Source: Candidatus Sericytochromatia bacterium
Lineage (GTDB): Bacteria > Cyanobacteriota > Sericytochromatia > UBA7694
DNA: 64,000 bases
Direction: 5' to 3'
NCBI GenBank assembly: GCA_018780035.1
Contig: JADMKE010000036.1
Location: 45,405 to 109,404 of the forward strand
Below the pieces are notes generated by a model that was not told the DNA's origin, ran no database searches, and saw nothing but the letters and a program-made list of their open reading frames with translations. The translations under genes were made by a program, and so were the position numbers. This document shows positions 35,054-42,429 of the stretch, one piece after another. Within the stretch, counting starts at the first letter, position 1. Each line of letters begins with the position of its first letter.

Positions 35054-35866
35054 TCACAACAAATAATGCCCGGCTATCGCCCCATTCAAGTCCCGCAAGG
35101 CCTGGGATGAAGCCTGACACCGCACAGCATAGGGCATGGTTGGATGGGGCTGGAAGGCATAGACCTTGCCTTGCCCTGACAAAGTGTGAAAGGGCGCATT
35201 CTGGTCATGGTGTTGGTGTTCCCCCCAGGCATCCACCAAAAAATGCACTTCGCGCCCAGCATGAACCGCCCGCTCGGCAAAATCCAGATCTTCGCCCCCC
35301 CAACCGACAAAGGCTTCGTCAAAGCCTCCCAAACGGCGATAGGTCTCACGGTAAATTGCAAAATTGCCCGCCCAGGCAAACTCATAAGCTGAGTGATAGA
35401 GTTTGGGATCGGGTCTGACACGCCCATCTTCCCAGAGATAGCGGGTGTCCCACCAGTTAACTGCGGTTTCAGGAGCCCAAAGCGACGGGGCCAAACGGGT
35501 TTTGTCGTAACCGACATACCCATAAAGCAAATCTTGTTGGCGAAAACCCAGATAGGCTGCATACGCCGCCAGCGCATTCGGGTTAAGTAAAACATCGGCA
35601 TCGAGAAAGACCACAATCTCACCTCGGGCATGGGTTGCGCCCAGATTACGCGAGCGACTGACGCAGCAATCATTTTCACGCCAGAAATAGCGCAATTGCA
35701 ATGTCTGGCTAAACGCCTCAGCACAGGCCCTGCCGTTTAAAGAGCCATCATCGACCACCAGCACTTCAAACGGTGCGTGACTTTGGGCCAGCAATTGGCG
35801 CAGACAATGGGCCAATTGGCTCTCGCGCCCCGGTGACATGCAGACCACAACGCTGAGAAAAATCAC
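35054..35866 (-). CDS. Family 2 glycosyltransferase (copy B, GC-rich)
   Basis: 270 residues with a GTG start (paralogous position MIFLSVVVCMSPGRE). Motifs EVLVVDDGS, FLDADV and GWGGEDLDFAERA match copy A, and the C-terminal WGEHQHHDQN region is shared. It is upstream of copy A on the same strand, with 54 bp between, so they likely form one unit. Two sequential transferases with slightly different specificity is a reasonable inference. Confidence 0.87.
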   Translation of the reverse strand: MIFLSVVVCMSPGRESQLAHCLRQLLAQSHAPFEVLVVDDGSLNGRACAEAFSQTLQLRYFWRENDCCVSRSRNLGATHARGEIVVFLDADVLLNPNALAAYAAYLGFRQQDLLYGYVGYDKTRLAPSLWAPETAVNWWDTRYLWEDGRVRPDPKLYHSAYEFAWAGNFAIYRETYRRLGGFDEAFVGWGGEDLDFAERAVHAGREVHFLVDAWGEHQHHDQNAPFHTLSGQGKVYAFQPHPTMPYAVRCQASSQALRDLNGAIAGHYLL

Positions 35867-35891
35867 GGCCGCACCCTGTAATTACCGGCCT

Positions 35892-36443
35892 TTAAGCCGG
35901 ATTAAAGAGCTTGAGCAAGGCGAAGATCAAAACCCCTGTGACCGAGACATAGAGCCAGAGTGGATAGGTCCATTTGGCAATTTTGCGGTGAATCTCGCTT
36001 TTGCGGGTCAGGGCGAAATAAAAGGTCAGCAGCACCAGCGGCAGGGCCACAATTGAGAGCCCAATATGGCTGATCAGGGTAAAAAAATACACAGGGCGAA
36101 TCAGGCCCTGGGCCAAAAACTTGGTATCACCGTGCAGGCTGTGGTAGACGATATAACTGACTAAAAACAGGCTCGAAGAGGCAAAGGCCCCCAGCATCAA
36201 GCGCATATGCACCAGCGGCTGTTTGCGTTTGATCGCTGCCAACCCCAATAAGATCAAGGTTGCGCTGCTGCCATTTAAAACGGCATTGAGCGCGGGCAAA
36301 GCACTCACCCAGGCACTCTGGCTGGGGGTGTTTTGGCGGAAATAAATCAGCCAAAACAAAAATAAAATGGCCAACACACTGACGCCCAGAATACTGGGCA
36401 GGGCCACTTTGCGGTCAAAACGAGAGTCCAATGTTGTTTGCAT
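35892..36443 (-). CDS. DUF420 membrane protein (CtaM/YozB-like)
   Basis: 183 residues with five membrane helices. Conserved marks are PALNAVLNGSSATLILLG, HMRLMLGAFASSSLFLVSYIVYH, LISHIGLSIVALPLVLLTFY and IHRKIAKWTYPLWLYVSVTGVLIF, characteristic of DUF420. A Bacillus/Staphylococcus member (CtaM) assists cytochrome oxidase assembly, and many conserved His/Asn are retained. ATG 36443 lies 2 nt after the stop of the lipoprotein gene, so coupling is likely. No oxidase genes are in view. Confidence 0.88.
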   Translation of the reverse strand: MQTTLDSRFDRKVALPSILGVSVLAILFLFWLIYFRQNTPSQSAWVSALPALNAVLNGSSATLILLGLAAIKRKQPLVHMRLMLGAFASSSLFLVSYIVYHSLHGDTKFLAQGLIRPVYFFTLISHIGLSIVALPLVLLTFYFALTRKSEIHRKIAKWTYPLWLYVSVTGVLIFALLKLFNPA

Positions 36444-36445
36444 AA

Positions 36446-37189
36446 TCAGCGTCCAGGGGCTGTAACGGGGCCTGTAAATTGTTTTAAGACCCCAGTTGAT
36501 CTGAATTTGAGCCATTGTCCGTAATAAAAAGTCAATTCTTCGTAGAGCTTCACCATCCCCACATCGGGGGCATACCAATAATTGAGGAAGTCCTCTTTGC
36601 CATTGTCATAGCGCAGGTGGTGTTCCATTTTCAGGGCCTGAAAGGTACCCGCTGGCACCGTCACAGTCTCAAACCCCACCACACGGATGGTCTCAGATCC
36701 ACCTTGAAAGAGACGACCTTCCCAAGCTTTGCCACTTTCAAAAGGCAATTGCAAGGCGATGATAAAATTCTTGCCCCGCAGAGCAGGCTCTTGCAATGCA
36801 AAGCTCTCGCGCAGCACCTGTTCGTGGTAGCGTGAGAGTTCGACCCGATCGCCAAAGCGTTTGGCCAAGGTAGGGGTGGGTTTGATATCCGAATCGGGAT
36901 AAGAACGGCGCAAGACCGCAGTCTGGGCTTCTCCCTCCGTGCCATTGGATTCGACACGCATGAGCATGGTCTTAAATTTGGTATTGGGCTGGTCATTCTG
37001 GCTCTGTTCGAGCAAATAGGTCCAGGAGCGGCCCATTTCAAGCGGATAATAGCGCTGCATTTGGGCGGCATTGACGGGTGCCTTTTGGGCCAAAAGGGGC
37101 GCATTGGCGCTTTGGGGCGCGCGCGCAGGCAAAACAGCAGATTGACAGGCGCTCAAAAGCAAAAGCAGGGCAAAGGGCAGCTTGCGCAT
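36446..37189 (-). CDS. Lipoprotein with a YYPL..G..W domain
   Basis: 247 residues, lipobox LLSAC (Cys15). The mature domain has a YYPLEMGRSWTYLLEQ opening and a TVPAGTFQALKMEHHLRY..NYWYAPDVGMVKLYEE close, a pattern found in many small bacterial lipoproteins of unknown function (often linked to DUF3108-like folds). It sits immediately upstream of the DUF420 gene (2-nt gap). It may have a periplasmic or envelope role; the partner is unknown. Confidence 0.75.
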   Translation of the reverse strand: MRKLPFALLLLLSACQSAVLPARAPQSANAPLLAQKAPVNAAQMQRYYPLEMGRSWTYLLEQSQNDQPNTKFKTMLMRVESNGTEGEAQTAVLRRSYPDSDIKPTPTLAKRFGDRVELSRYHEQVLRESFALQEPALRGKNFIIALQLPFESGKAWEGRLFQGGSETIRVVGFETVTVPAGTFQALKMEHHLRYDNGKEDFLNYWYAPDVGMVKLYEELTFYYGQWLKFRSTGVLKQFTGPVTAPGR

Positions 37190-37319
37190 GGAAAAACCTC
37201 TGGGAGAGAGTTAGAGAGTCAAGACAGTCTGAAGTATACCATGAAGCGCTTTGAGGCCAGATAAGCGCGGCTTAAAACCCATCCCCCAAAACGCAACACC
37301 CAAGACCCAACTCCTGTTA

Positions 37320-37330
37320 TATACTGTATA
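37320..37330 (+). promoter_or_regulatory. TATAC-T-GTATA palindrome upstream of acd
   Basis: An 11-bp perfect palindrome, 45 bp before ATG 37376, contains TATACT (a usable -10). It may be an operator for a TetR-type repressor, as is common for fatty-acid degradation genes, but that is inference. Confidence 0.4.
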
Positions 37331-37375
37331 CGCAAACTTCCCAATAACCAGCCAAAATTATTACCCGGAGGCCCT

Positions 37376-38521
37376 ATGACAACCCCACTCACCACCCTTT
37401 CAGAAGATGAAACCCTGTTTAAACAGATGGTCAGCGAATTTGCCCAAGAAAAAATTAAACCCCTGCGTTCGCAGATGGACCACGATGCCCAATTTGACAA
37501 AGGCCTGATCAAAGCCTTCTTTGACCTGGATATTATGGGCATCGAAATCCCCGAAGCCCATGGCGGCGTGGGCGCCAATTTTTTTATGTCGATTCTGGCC
37601 GTAGAAGCCCTGTCCGAAGTGGATGCTTCCGCTGGGGTCTTGGTCGATGTGCAAAATACCTTGGTCAACAATGCCCTGATCCGCTGGGGCAACGACGATC
37701 AGAAAGCGCGCTATTTGCCCAAAATGGCAAGTGAATGGATTGGGGCGTATGCCCTTTCCGAAGCGGGCTCTGGCTCTGATGCCTTTGCCCTGCAAACCCA
37801 GGCCCAAGACCAAGGTGATCACTTTGTCTTAAATGGCAATAAGCTCTGGATTACCAATGCCGGAGAGGCCAATTTGTTTATTATCTTCGCAACGACCGAC
37901 AAGAGCCTGGGCTATAAAGGCATCACCGCATTTATTGTCGAACGCGGCTTTGACGGTTTTACCATTGGCAAAAAAGAAGACAAGCTGGGTATTCGCGCCA
38001 GCAGTACCTGTGAATTGCAGCTCAACAATTGCCGTGTCCCCAAAACCAATGTGCTCGGTGAAGTTGGCAAAGGCTATAAAGTGGCGATTGAAACCCTCAA
38101 CGAAGGCCGAATCGGCATCGGTGCGCAAATGATTGGCTTGGCTCAAGGGGCTTTAAACTGTGGCCTGCAATACATCAAAGAGCGGGAGCAATTTGGCAAA
38201 TCTATTGCCTCTTTTCAGGGCGTTCAGTTTCAGATCGCTGAACTCGCCACTCAAATCGAAGCAGCGCGGCTCTTGGTGTATAACGCGGCCCGACTCAAAG
38301 ATGCGGGATTGCCCTTTTTAAAAGAAGCTGCGATGGCCAAACTCTTCTCTTCTCAAGTGGCTGAAAAAGTGGCCTCTCAAGTGGTGGAACTTCACGGTGG
38401 TTATGGTTATACCAAAGAATATCCCGCTGAAAAATACTTCCGCGATTGCAAAATTGGCAAGATCTACGAAGGCACTTCCAATATGCAATTGCAGACCATC
38501 GCCAAAATTATCCTGGGTTAA
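37376..38521 (+). CDS. Acyl-CoA dehydrogenase
   Basis: 381 residues with the three-part ACAD fold. AYALSEAGSGSDAFA and WITNAGEANLFIIFA bind FAD, and the catalytic base Glu is in IYEGTSNMQLQTIAKI near the C-terminus, the position used by short/medium-chain (butyryl-type) enzymes. It oxidises an acyl-CoA to the enoyl-CoA with an electron-transfer flavoprotein. A GGAG site precedes the ATG. It is the only plus-strand gene between 28828 and 40178 and has no neighbouring ETF or enoyl hydratase. Confidence 0.95.
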   Translation: MTTPLTTLSEDETLFKQMVSEFAQEKIKPLRSQMDHDAQFDKGLIKAFFDLDIMGIEIPEAHGGVGANFFMSILAVEALSEVDASAGVLVDVQNTLVNNALIRWGNDDQKARYLPKMASEWIGAYALSEAGSGSDAFALQTQAQDQGDHFVLNGNKLWITNAGEANLFIIFATTDKSLGYKGITAFIVERGFDGFTIGKKEDKLGIRASSTCELQLNNCRVPKTNVLGEVGKGYKVAIETLNEGRIGIGAQMIGLAQGALNCGLQYIKEREQFGKSIASFQGVQFQIAELATQIEAARLLVYNAARLKDAGLPFLKEAAMAKLFSSQVAEKVASQVVELHGGYGYTKEYPAEKYFRDCKIGKIYEGTSNMQLQTIAKIILG

Positions 38522-38548
38522 ACACCCCTCAAAAACGGTTCCAAATTT

Positions 38549-38577
38549 AACAGCACCCCAGATTTTGGGGTGCTGTT
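38549..38577. terminator. Bidirectional-type terminator hairpin
   Basis: AACAGCACCCCA / TGGGGTGCTGTT forms a perfect 12-bp stem with loop GATTT, lying between convergent acd and pilin genes and overlapping the pilin stop. T tracts on either side are short, so its strength is moderate. Confidence 0.75.
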
Positions 38578-39037
38578 ATTGATTGGACATCACCAAATCT
38601 ACGCCCTTATTGCGAATACGTAAGGCGTTTTGGTCATAACCATAAATGGCATAAGAGCCCAAAGCAAATTGCTCATAGGTCAAAAGCCCTTTGATTTTGG
38701 GTTGAGCCTCATCATCAAAAGCTCTGGATTTGCCCTGCAAGCCCGAATAGGGATTCTGCAATTCTTTAAATAGTTGACTGTTCACCATCTCAGGCTCTGT
38801 ACTCAGAGCCGTGACATTAACAGGATAAATTCCCCCATACAGCGCACTGTAGATTTCAACCATGGTTCGAAATGCCGACATATTGGCTTTGGTACTGGCA
38901 TCTTTGGCCCTGGACTGGGCGGCATTAAACTGAGGCAAGGCAATGGCCACCAAAATACCAATGATCACAATCACGACCATCAACTCTATCAATGTGAAAC
39001 CACGTTGTCGGGCCCGATGCTTCAAATCTCGCAACAT
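38576..39037 (-). CDS. Type IV pilin-like / pseudopilin protein
   Basis: 153 residues. The prepilin signal RGFTLIELMVV gives a peptidase cut before Phe, followed by a 20-residue hydrophobic helix and a globular C-terminal domain typical of GspG/PilA-like proteins. It may be a minor pilin or a type II secretion pseudopilin; the C-terminus lacks a Cys pair. GAGGGG precedes the ATG. No assembly genes (PilB, PilC, PilD) adjoin it. Confidence 0.85.
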   Translation of the reverse strand: MLRDLKHRARQRGFTLIELMVVIVIIGILVAIALPQFNAAQSRAKDASTKANMSAFRTMVEIYSALYGGIYPVNVTALSTEPEMVNSQLFKELQNPYSGLQGKSRAFDDEAQPKIKGLLTYEQFALGSYAIYGYDQNALRIRNKGVDLVMSNQ

Positions 39038-39153
39038 TAAAAATACCCCTCATACCTGAACAGCACTGATTTTGCCTCTCTTCAAAACTCGAAAACAAAA
39101 AATAGAAGAAGTCGAATAATAGTTCTTAAGAGTCTATTCCCATAATTAAAAAT

Positions 39154-39173
39154 TCACAAACCCCTGTCTGTGA
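39154..39173 (-). terminator. Terminator of the cupin gene
   Basis: On the minus strand TCACAGAC and GTTTGTGA form an 8-bp stem (one wobble) with a 4-nt loop, followed by ATTTTTAATT. It abuts the stop of the cupin gene. Confidence 0.6.
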
Positions 39174-40178
39174 TCAATCTTTAAAACGATGGGTAAAAAT
39201 GCGTGCAAAATCCGTGCGAAATCGAGTGGCTGTCCAAATGGGGGGATTTGTGGCAAAAAGGGTTAAAAGGGCTTGGGTCACATCTAACTTAAAGGCATCC
39301 GCTGAAAACCAACGAAAGCCAATCCCAATTGAATGGGTCAGATTTGAAACATGGTGCCACCACGAGGGAGGATTAAACAAAATATCACCGGGCTGAAGCG
39401 TGCACTCATAGCGATCGAGATATTGCATCGCCGGATAGGCGTCAAAATCAGGGGCCTCGGGATTAAACTCGCTGTGAAAATAAGGGGTGCCCGTGACGGG
39501 GGGCGTTAACACACAATCATAACCCGGCGGATAGATAATCCAGTGTTTTTCGCCATAGACCTGCACAAAGAGATTGTGCTCACTCGCACTGTGCAAATGG
39601 GTTTTGCTGCCTTTGCCCCCAATAAAGACCTGAAAGGTGCGGCCAGAACACAAGGTATTGCGGCGACTTAAAAGCCAATTGAGGTCCAGATCCGCTTGCA
39701 GTTCAGGGTGTTCATGCAAGATCCGGTTGAAGCGGCTGTACTTTTTAAGTGCATCCCCATCCATGCTGGCAATGACGTCTGCCAACGTGGTCAATTCGGG
39801 CTTGCGGCTGATATTCTGGAGATTGGCAGGAGAGGCGTCAATCAACATAATTTGATCCTGCCCATAGTGTTCAGACAAAAATGCAGGGCTCCATTTGCCC
39901 ACCGCAGGCCAATCTTTTGCTGCTCCCTGCAAAACAACGGGAATGCCTTTGCCCAGATAGACCCGCTTGTACTCTGCCAGTGAAAGATTTTTTCGGCGTT
40001 CAATGGGCAATACCCGTCCGGGAGTGCGTTTAAGCTGATTCAAAATCCGCGTATCTAACTGTTTTCGCTGCTGAGCTGACCAAGTTTGAATTTTCTGACC
40101 GAGTGCGTGCTCCAAGAGCCAGAGACGCCCATATTCCTGGCGTTCTTTTTCAGTTCCGGGCAGATTGGGCAATTCCAT
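39174..40178 (-). CDS. JmjC/cupin-like protein
   Basis: 334 residues from ATG 40178 (AAAGGAA upstream). The C-terminal half matches the JmjC-like cupin (Cupin_8) pattern: THLHSASEHNLFVQVYGEKHW, a LQPGDILFNPPSWWHHVSNL strand pair, and SIGIGFRW. In catalytic members the metal site is HxD...H. Here the Asp position reads Ala (His196, Ala198), while the distal His in HHVSN is kept. It may use another ligand (Glu200) or bind rather than hydroxylate. The N-terminal roughly 90 residues are helical. It is divergent to the fliK promoter region. Confidence 0.75.
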   Translation of the reverse strand: MELPNLPGTEKERQEYGRLWLLEHALGQKIQTWSAQQRKQLDTRILNQLKRTPGRVLPIERRKNLSLAEYKRVYLGKGIPVVLQGAAKDWPAVGKWSPAFLSEHYGQDQIMLIDASPANLQNISRKPELTTLADVIASMDGDALKKYSRFNRILHEHPELQADLDLNWLLSRRNTLCSGRTFQVFIGGKGSKTHLHSASEHNLFVQVYGEKHWIIYPPGYDCVLTPPVTGTPYFHSEFNPEAPDFDAYPAMQYLDRYECTLQPGDILFNPPSWWHHVSNLTHSIGIGFRWFSADAFKLDVTQALLTLFATNPPIWTATRFRTDFARIFTHRFKD

Positions 40179-40261
40179 GTTATTTTCCTTTGGTACAGAC
40201 TGATTGTATTTTAGAGTTTTGCATGAAAGCTGTACAGACAAAAGAATCTTGGGAACAACAT

Positions 40262-40289
40262 TTAAGTTATCCAAATCTGCATCCGATAG
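40262..40289 (+). promoter_or_regulatory. Sigma-28 (FliA)-like promoter of the flagellar operon
   Basis: TTAAGTTA (40262-40269) and TCCGATAG (40282-40289), 12 bp apart, match the sigma-28 consensus TAAAGTTT-N11-GCCGATAA at six of eight positions each. It ends 19 bp upstream of ATG 40309. Confidence 0.6.
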
Positions 40290-40308
40290 CCTCAAAAGAG
40301 GTTAAAAA

Positions 40309-41937
40309 ATGCAAACGCTTTTCACCCCCGCTTTGCAAACGGCAGACATGGGGTCTTTAAAACCAAATCCACCAGGCAATTCGGTTTCTACCGAGCCCCC
40401 TGAGAGCTTTGCACGTGTCTTTGAAGCAAGCCAAAGAGAAGCAACAACTCCACAACCAGAAACCCCAAAACCTGAAACAGCGCCAACAAGTTTAGATGCC
40501 CCGGTCATCCCACAACCCGAGCAAACGCCTTCAAGCGCAGAAGCCCCCCCTGTCCCCCTCTTTATTCAAGCCTCGATCCAAAGTCTCTTGCTCAATTTAC
40601 CCGAGCCCGAAGATCGAACACAGAGCGAAACGGCGCTCCCAGCTGAACCCGTTCAGGATCCGCAAATCACAGCGCTATTGCTCAAAGGTCTCAGCAAAGC
40701 GCCAGAGACACCGCTGCCCACAGAAGATGTTCAAACGTCTGCAACCGGCGGAACACAAGGGCCTTCTGTCAGCACGACAGACACGGCAAACGCAACAGAA
40801 AATACGGCCACCCCTGCACCAGAGCAAACAGAACAAAAACAATCGCGGGTCTCTCCCTCTCCAGCAGCAGAAGTCGTCCCCTTGCCCGTCACAGCCGAAA
40901 TTCCTCCCTCAGCACCTATCCCCCAAATTGAGCACACAAAAGCAGTTGAACAGGCCAGACAAACCGACGCAGCGAAACAGTCCCAGACAGTTTCACAGAC
41001 TGGAGTAGCTACTTCTGCGGCAGAAGCCGAGCCCAAACTGGAGCAAACATGGGAAACAGAATCGGAGCAAAAACAGGAAAGCGAACCCGAAAAAGAGCAG
41101 GAAACAGATTCACAAGTCAGGACGTTTGTGGCCTCCCCCAGATTCTCCACTCAGCAGACATCCAGCGATTTACCTGTTTTAAAACAAGCAGCGCAAATGG
41201 GCCATTTGGCATCAGTTTCAGCCCAGGCAGTTCAACCCAGTGTTCCCTCACTCCCATCGGCATCGGTGACCCGACAAGACCATTTACAAGACCATTTAGG
41301 GGTAAAAATTTTTCCCTCAGATCAGGGATTGGAATCGCTCCAACCCGGCAGCAGCCAAACAGCCCCAGCACCCACACCCGAACTGGCCCCTTCTCTCCCA
41401 GTAGGCCCGTCCCATATCCCGCTCATGTCAGAAAGCCCAAACACCCAGAGAGATTTGGCTCTGCCTTTCGAAACGCCCCCGAGACCCGCCACGGCCCCTG
41501 AAAACCTGCGTTTCGCGCCCCTGGGAGAGCGCATCCGTTTGCTGCGCCAAGCAGGTCAAAGCCAGATGCGCCTGAATTTGCAACCAGCAGAATTGGGCCG
41601 GGTGTCGCTGCAAATCGTGCAAAAAGAGCAGGAATTGCATTTGCATATTTTTACAGATACGGTCATGGCCAAAGAGCTTTTGGAAAGCCAAATTGGCCAA
41701 CTCAAACAATCACTCATGCAACAGGGACTACATTTACAGCAATGTCAAATTGAAGTCAATCCCGAACACAACGAACACAGTGGCCAGGGTTTTTCTCACG
41801 AACGCCCGCCCCAACAAACCGCTCAAACGCGCTCACAAAATCTGCCCCTTGATTGGGACGAAGCAGAGTTTGAGTTGGATCTGAGCGCTCTGCCCCTGCC
41901 CCAACCAGACGCCAACCACGTCAATTATTTGGCTTAA
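40309..41937 (+). CDS. fliK: Flagellar hook-length control protein
   Basis: 542 residues. The first 380 are a low-complexity Pro/Glu/Ser/Thr/Gln-rich tether, as expected of a molecular ruler. The C-terminal domain has the Flg_hook signature RLNLQPAELGRVSLQIV followed by LLESQIGQLKQSLMQQGL. FliK measures hook length and switches the export specificity of FlhB. The start has AAAGAGG upstream. It is followed after 10 nt by flgD, the normal order in flagellar hook operons. Confidence 0.93.
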   Translation: MQTLFTPALQTADMGSLKPNPPGNSVSTEPPESFARVFEASQREATTPQPETPKPETAPTSLDAPVIPQPEQTPSSAEAPPVPLFIQASIQSLLLNLPEPEDRTQSETALPAEPVQDPQITALLLKGLSKAPETPLPTEDVQTSATGGTQGPSVSTTDTANATENTATPAPEQTEQKQSRVSPSPAAEVVPLPVTAEIPPSAPIPQIEHTKAVEQARQTDAAKQSQTVSQTGVATSAAEAEPKLEQTWETESEQKQESEPEKEQETDSQVRTFVASPRFSTQQTSSDLPVLKQAAQMGHLASVSAQAVQPSVPSLPSASVTRQDHLQDHLGVKIFPSDQGLESLQPGSSQTAPAPTPELAPSLPVGPSHIPLMSESPNTQRDLALPFETPPRPATAPENLRFAPLGERIRLLRQAGQSQMRLNLQPAELGRVSLQIVQKEQELHLHIFTDTVMAKELLESQIGQLKQSLMQQGLHLQQCQIEVNPEHNEHSGQGFSHERPPQQTAQTRSQNLPLDWDEAEFELDLSALPLPQPDANHVNYLA

Positions 41938-41947
41938 AGGAGTTTTT

Positions 41948-42370
41948 ATGCCCATCCTCGACCCCCTGATTTTTGGCACCCCCCCCAAAGCGGCAGATGC
42001 CCTGCCCAGCCAGCAAATGGGGAAAAACGACTTTCTCAATTTGCTGATGGTGCAATTGCGCAATCAAGATCCTCTCAATGTGCAGGATGATCGCGAGTTT
42101 ATTGCCCAAATGGCCCAGTTCAGCTCGTTGGAACAAACCACCAATCTGGCTCTGGCACTTGAAAATCTGGTGGGTTTTCAACAATTGACCCAGGGCAGCT
42201 CGCTTTTGGGCAAAGAAGTCGAAGCCCTCTACACCGCTGACGGCGAAAATGCGGAGGTCTTACAGGGAGTGGTGACGGAAACCCGCATGATCAGTGGCGA
42301 AGCATTTGTCGTGGTCGATGAAAAAGTCATCCCCATGAAAAACATCACCCGTGTGAGCGAAAAGAAATAG
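41948..42370 (+). CDS. flgD: Flagellar hook assembly (cap) protein
   Basis: 140 residues. The conserved FlgD N-terminus is present (KNDFLNLLMVQLRNQDPLN and FIAQMAQFSSLEQTTNL). The protein stops after about 135 residues, so the Tudor/FnIII-type C-terminal domains of longer FlgD (about 220) are reduced. It caps the growing hook so that FlgE subunits add at the tip. AAGGAG precedes the ATG. Confidence 0.95.
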   Translation: MPILDPLIFGTPPKAADALPSQQMGKNDFLNLLMVQLRNQDPLNVQDDREFIAQMAQFSSLEQTTNLALALENLVGFQQLTQGSSLLGKEVEALYTADGENAEVLQGVVTETRMISGEAFVVVDEKVIPMKNITRVSEKK

Positions 42371-42429
42371 AGATTAAAACCGATGAAAAATTTTATTTTA
42401 AGCAATGACCAATCAGGGAGGCAGATATA

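Noticed and set aside
40103..40360. Open frame of 85 codons over the fliK promoter region
   Set aside because: No ribosome binding site, covers the sigma-28-like promoter and overlaps both the cupin and fliK genes.
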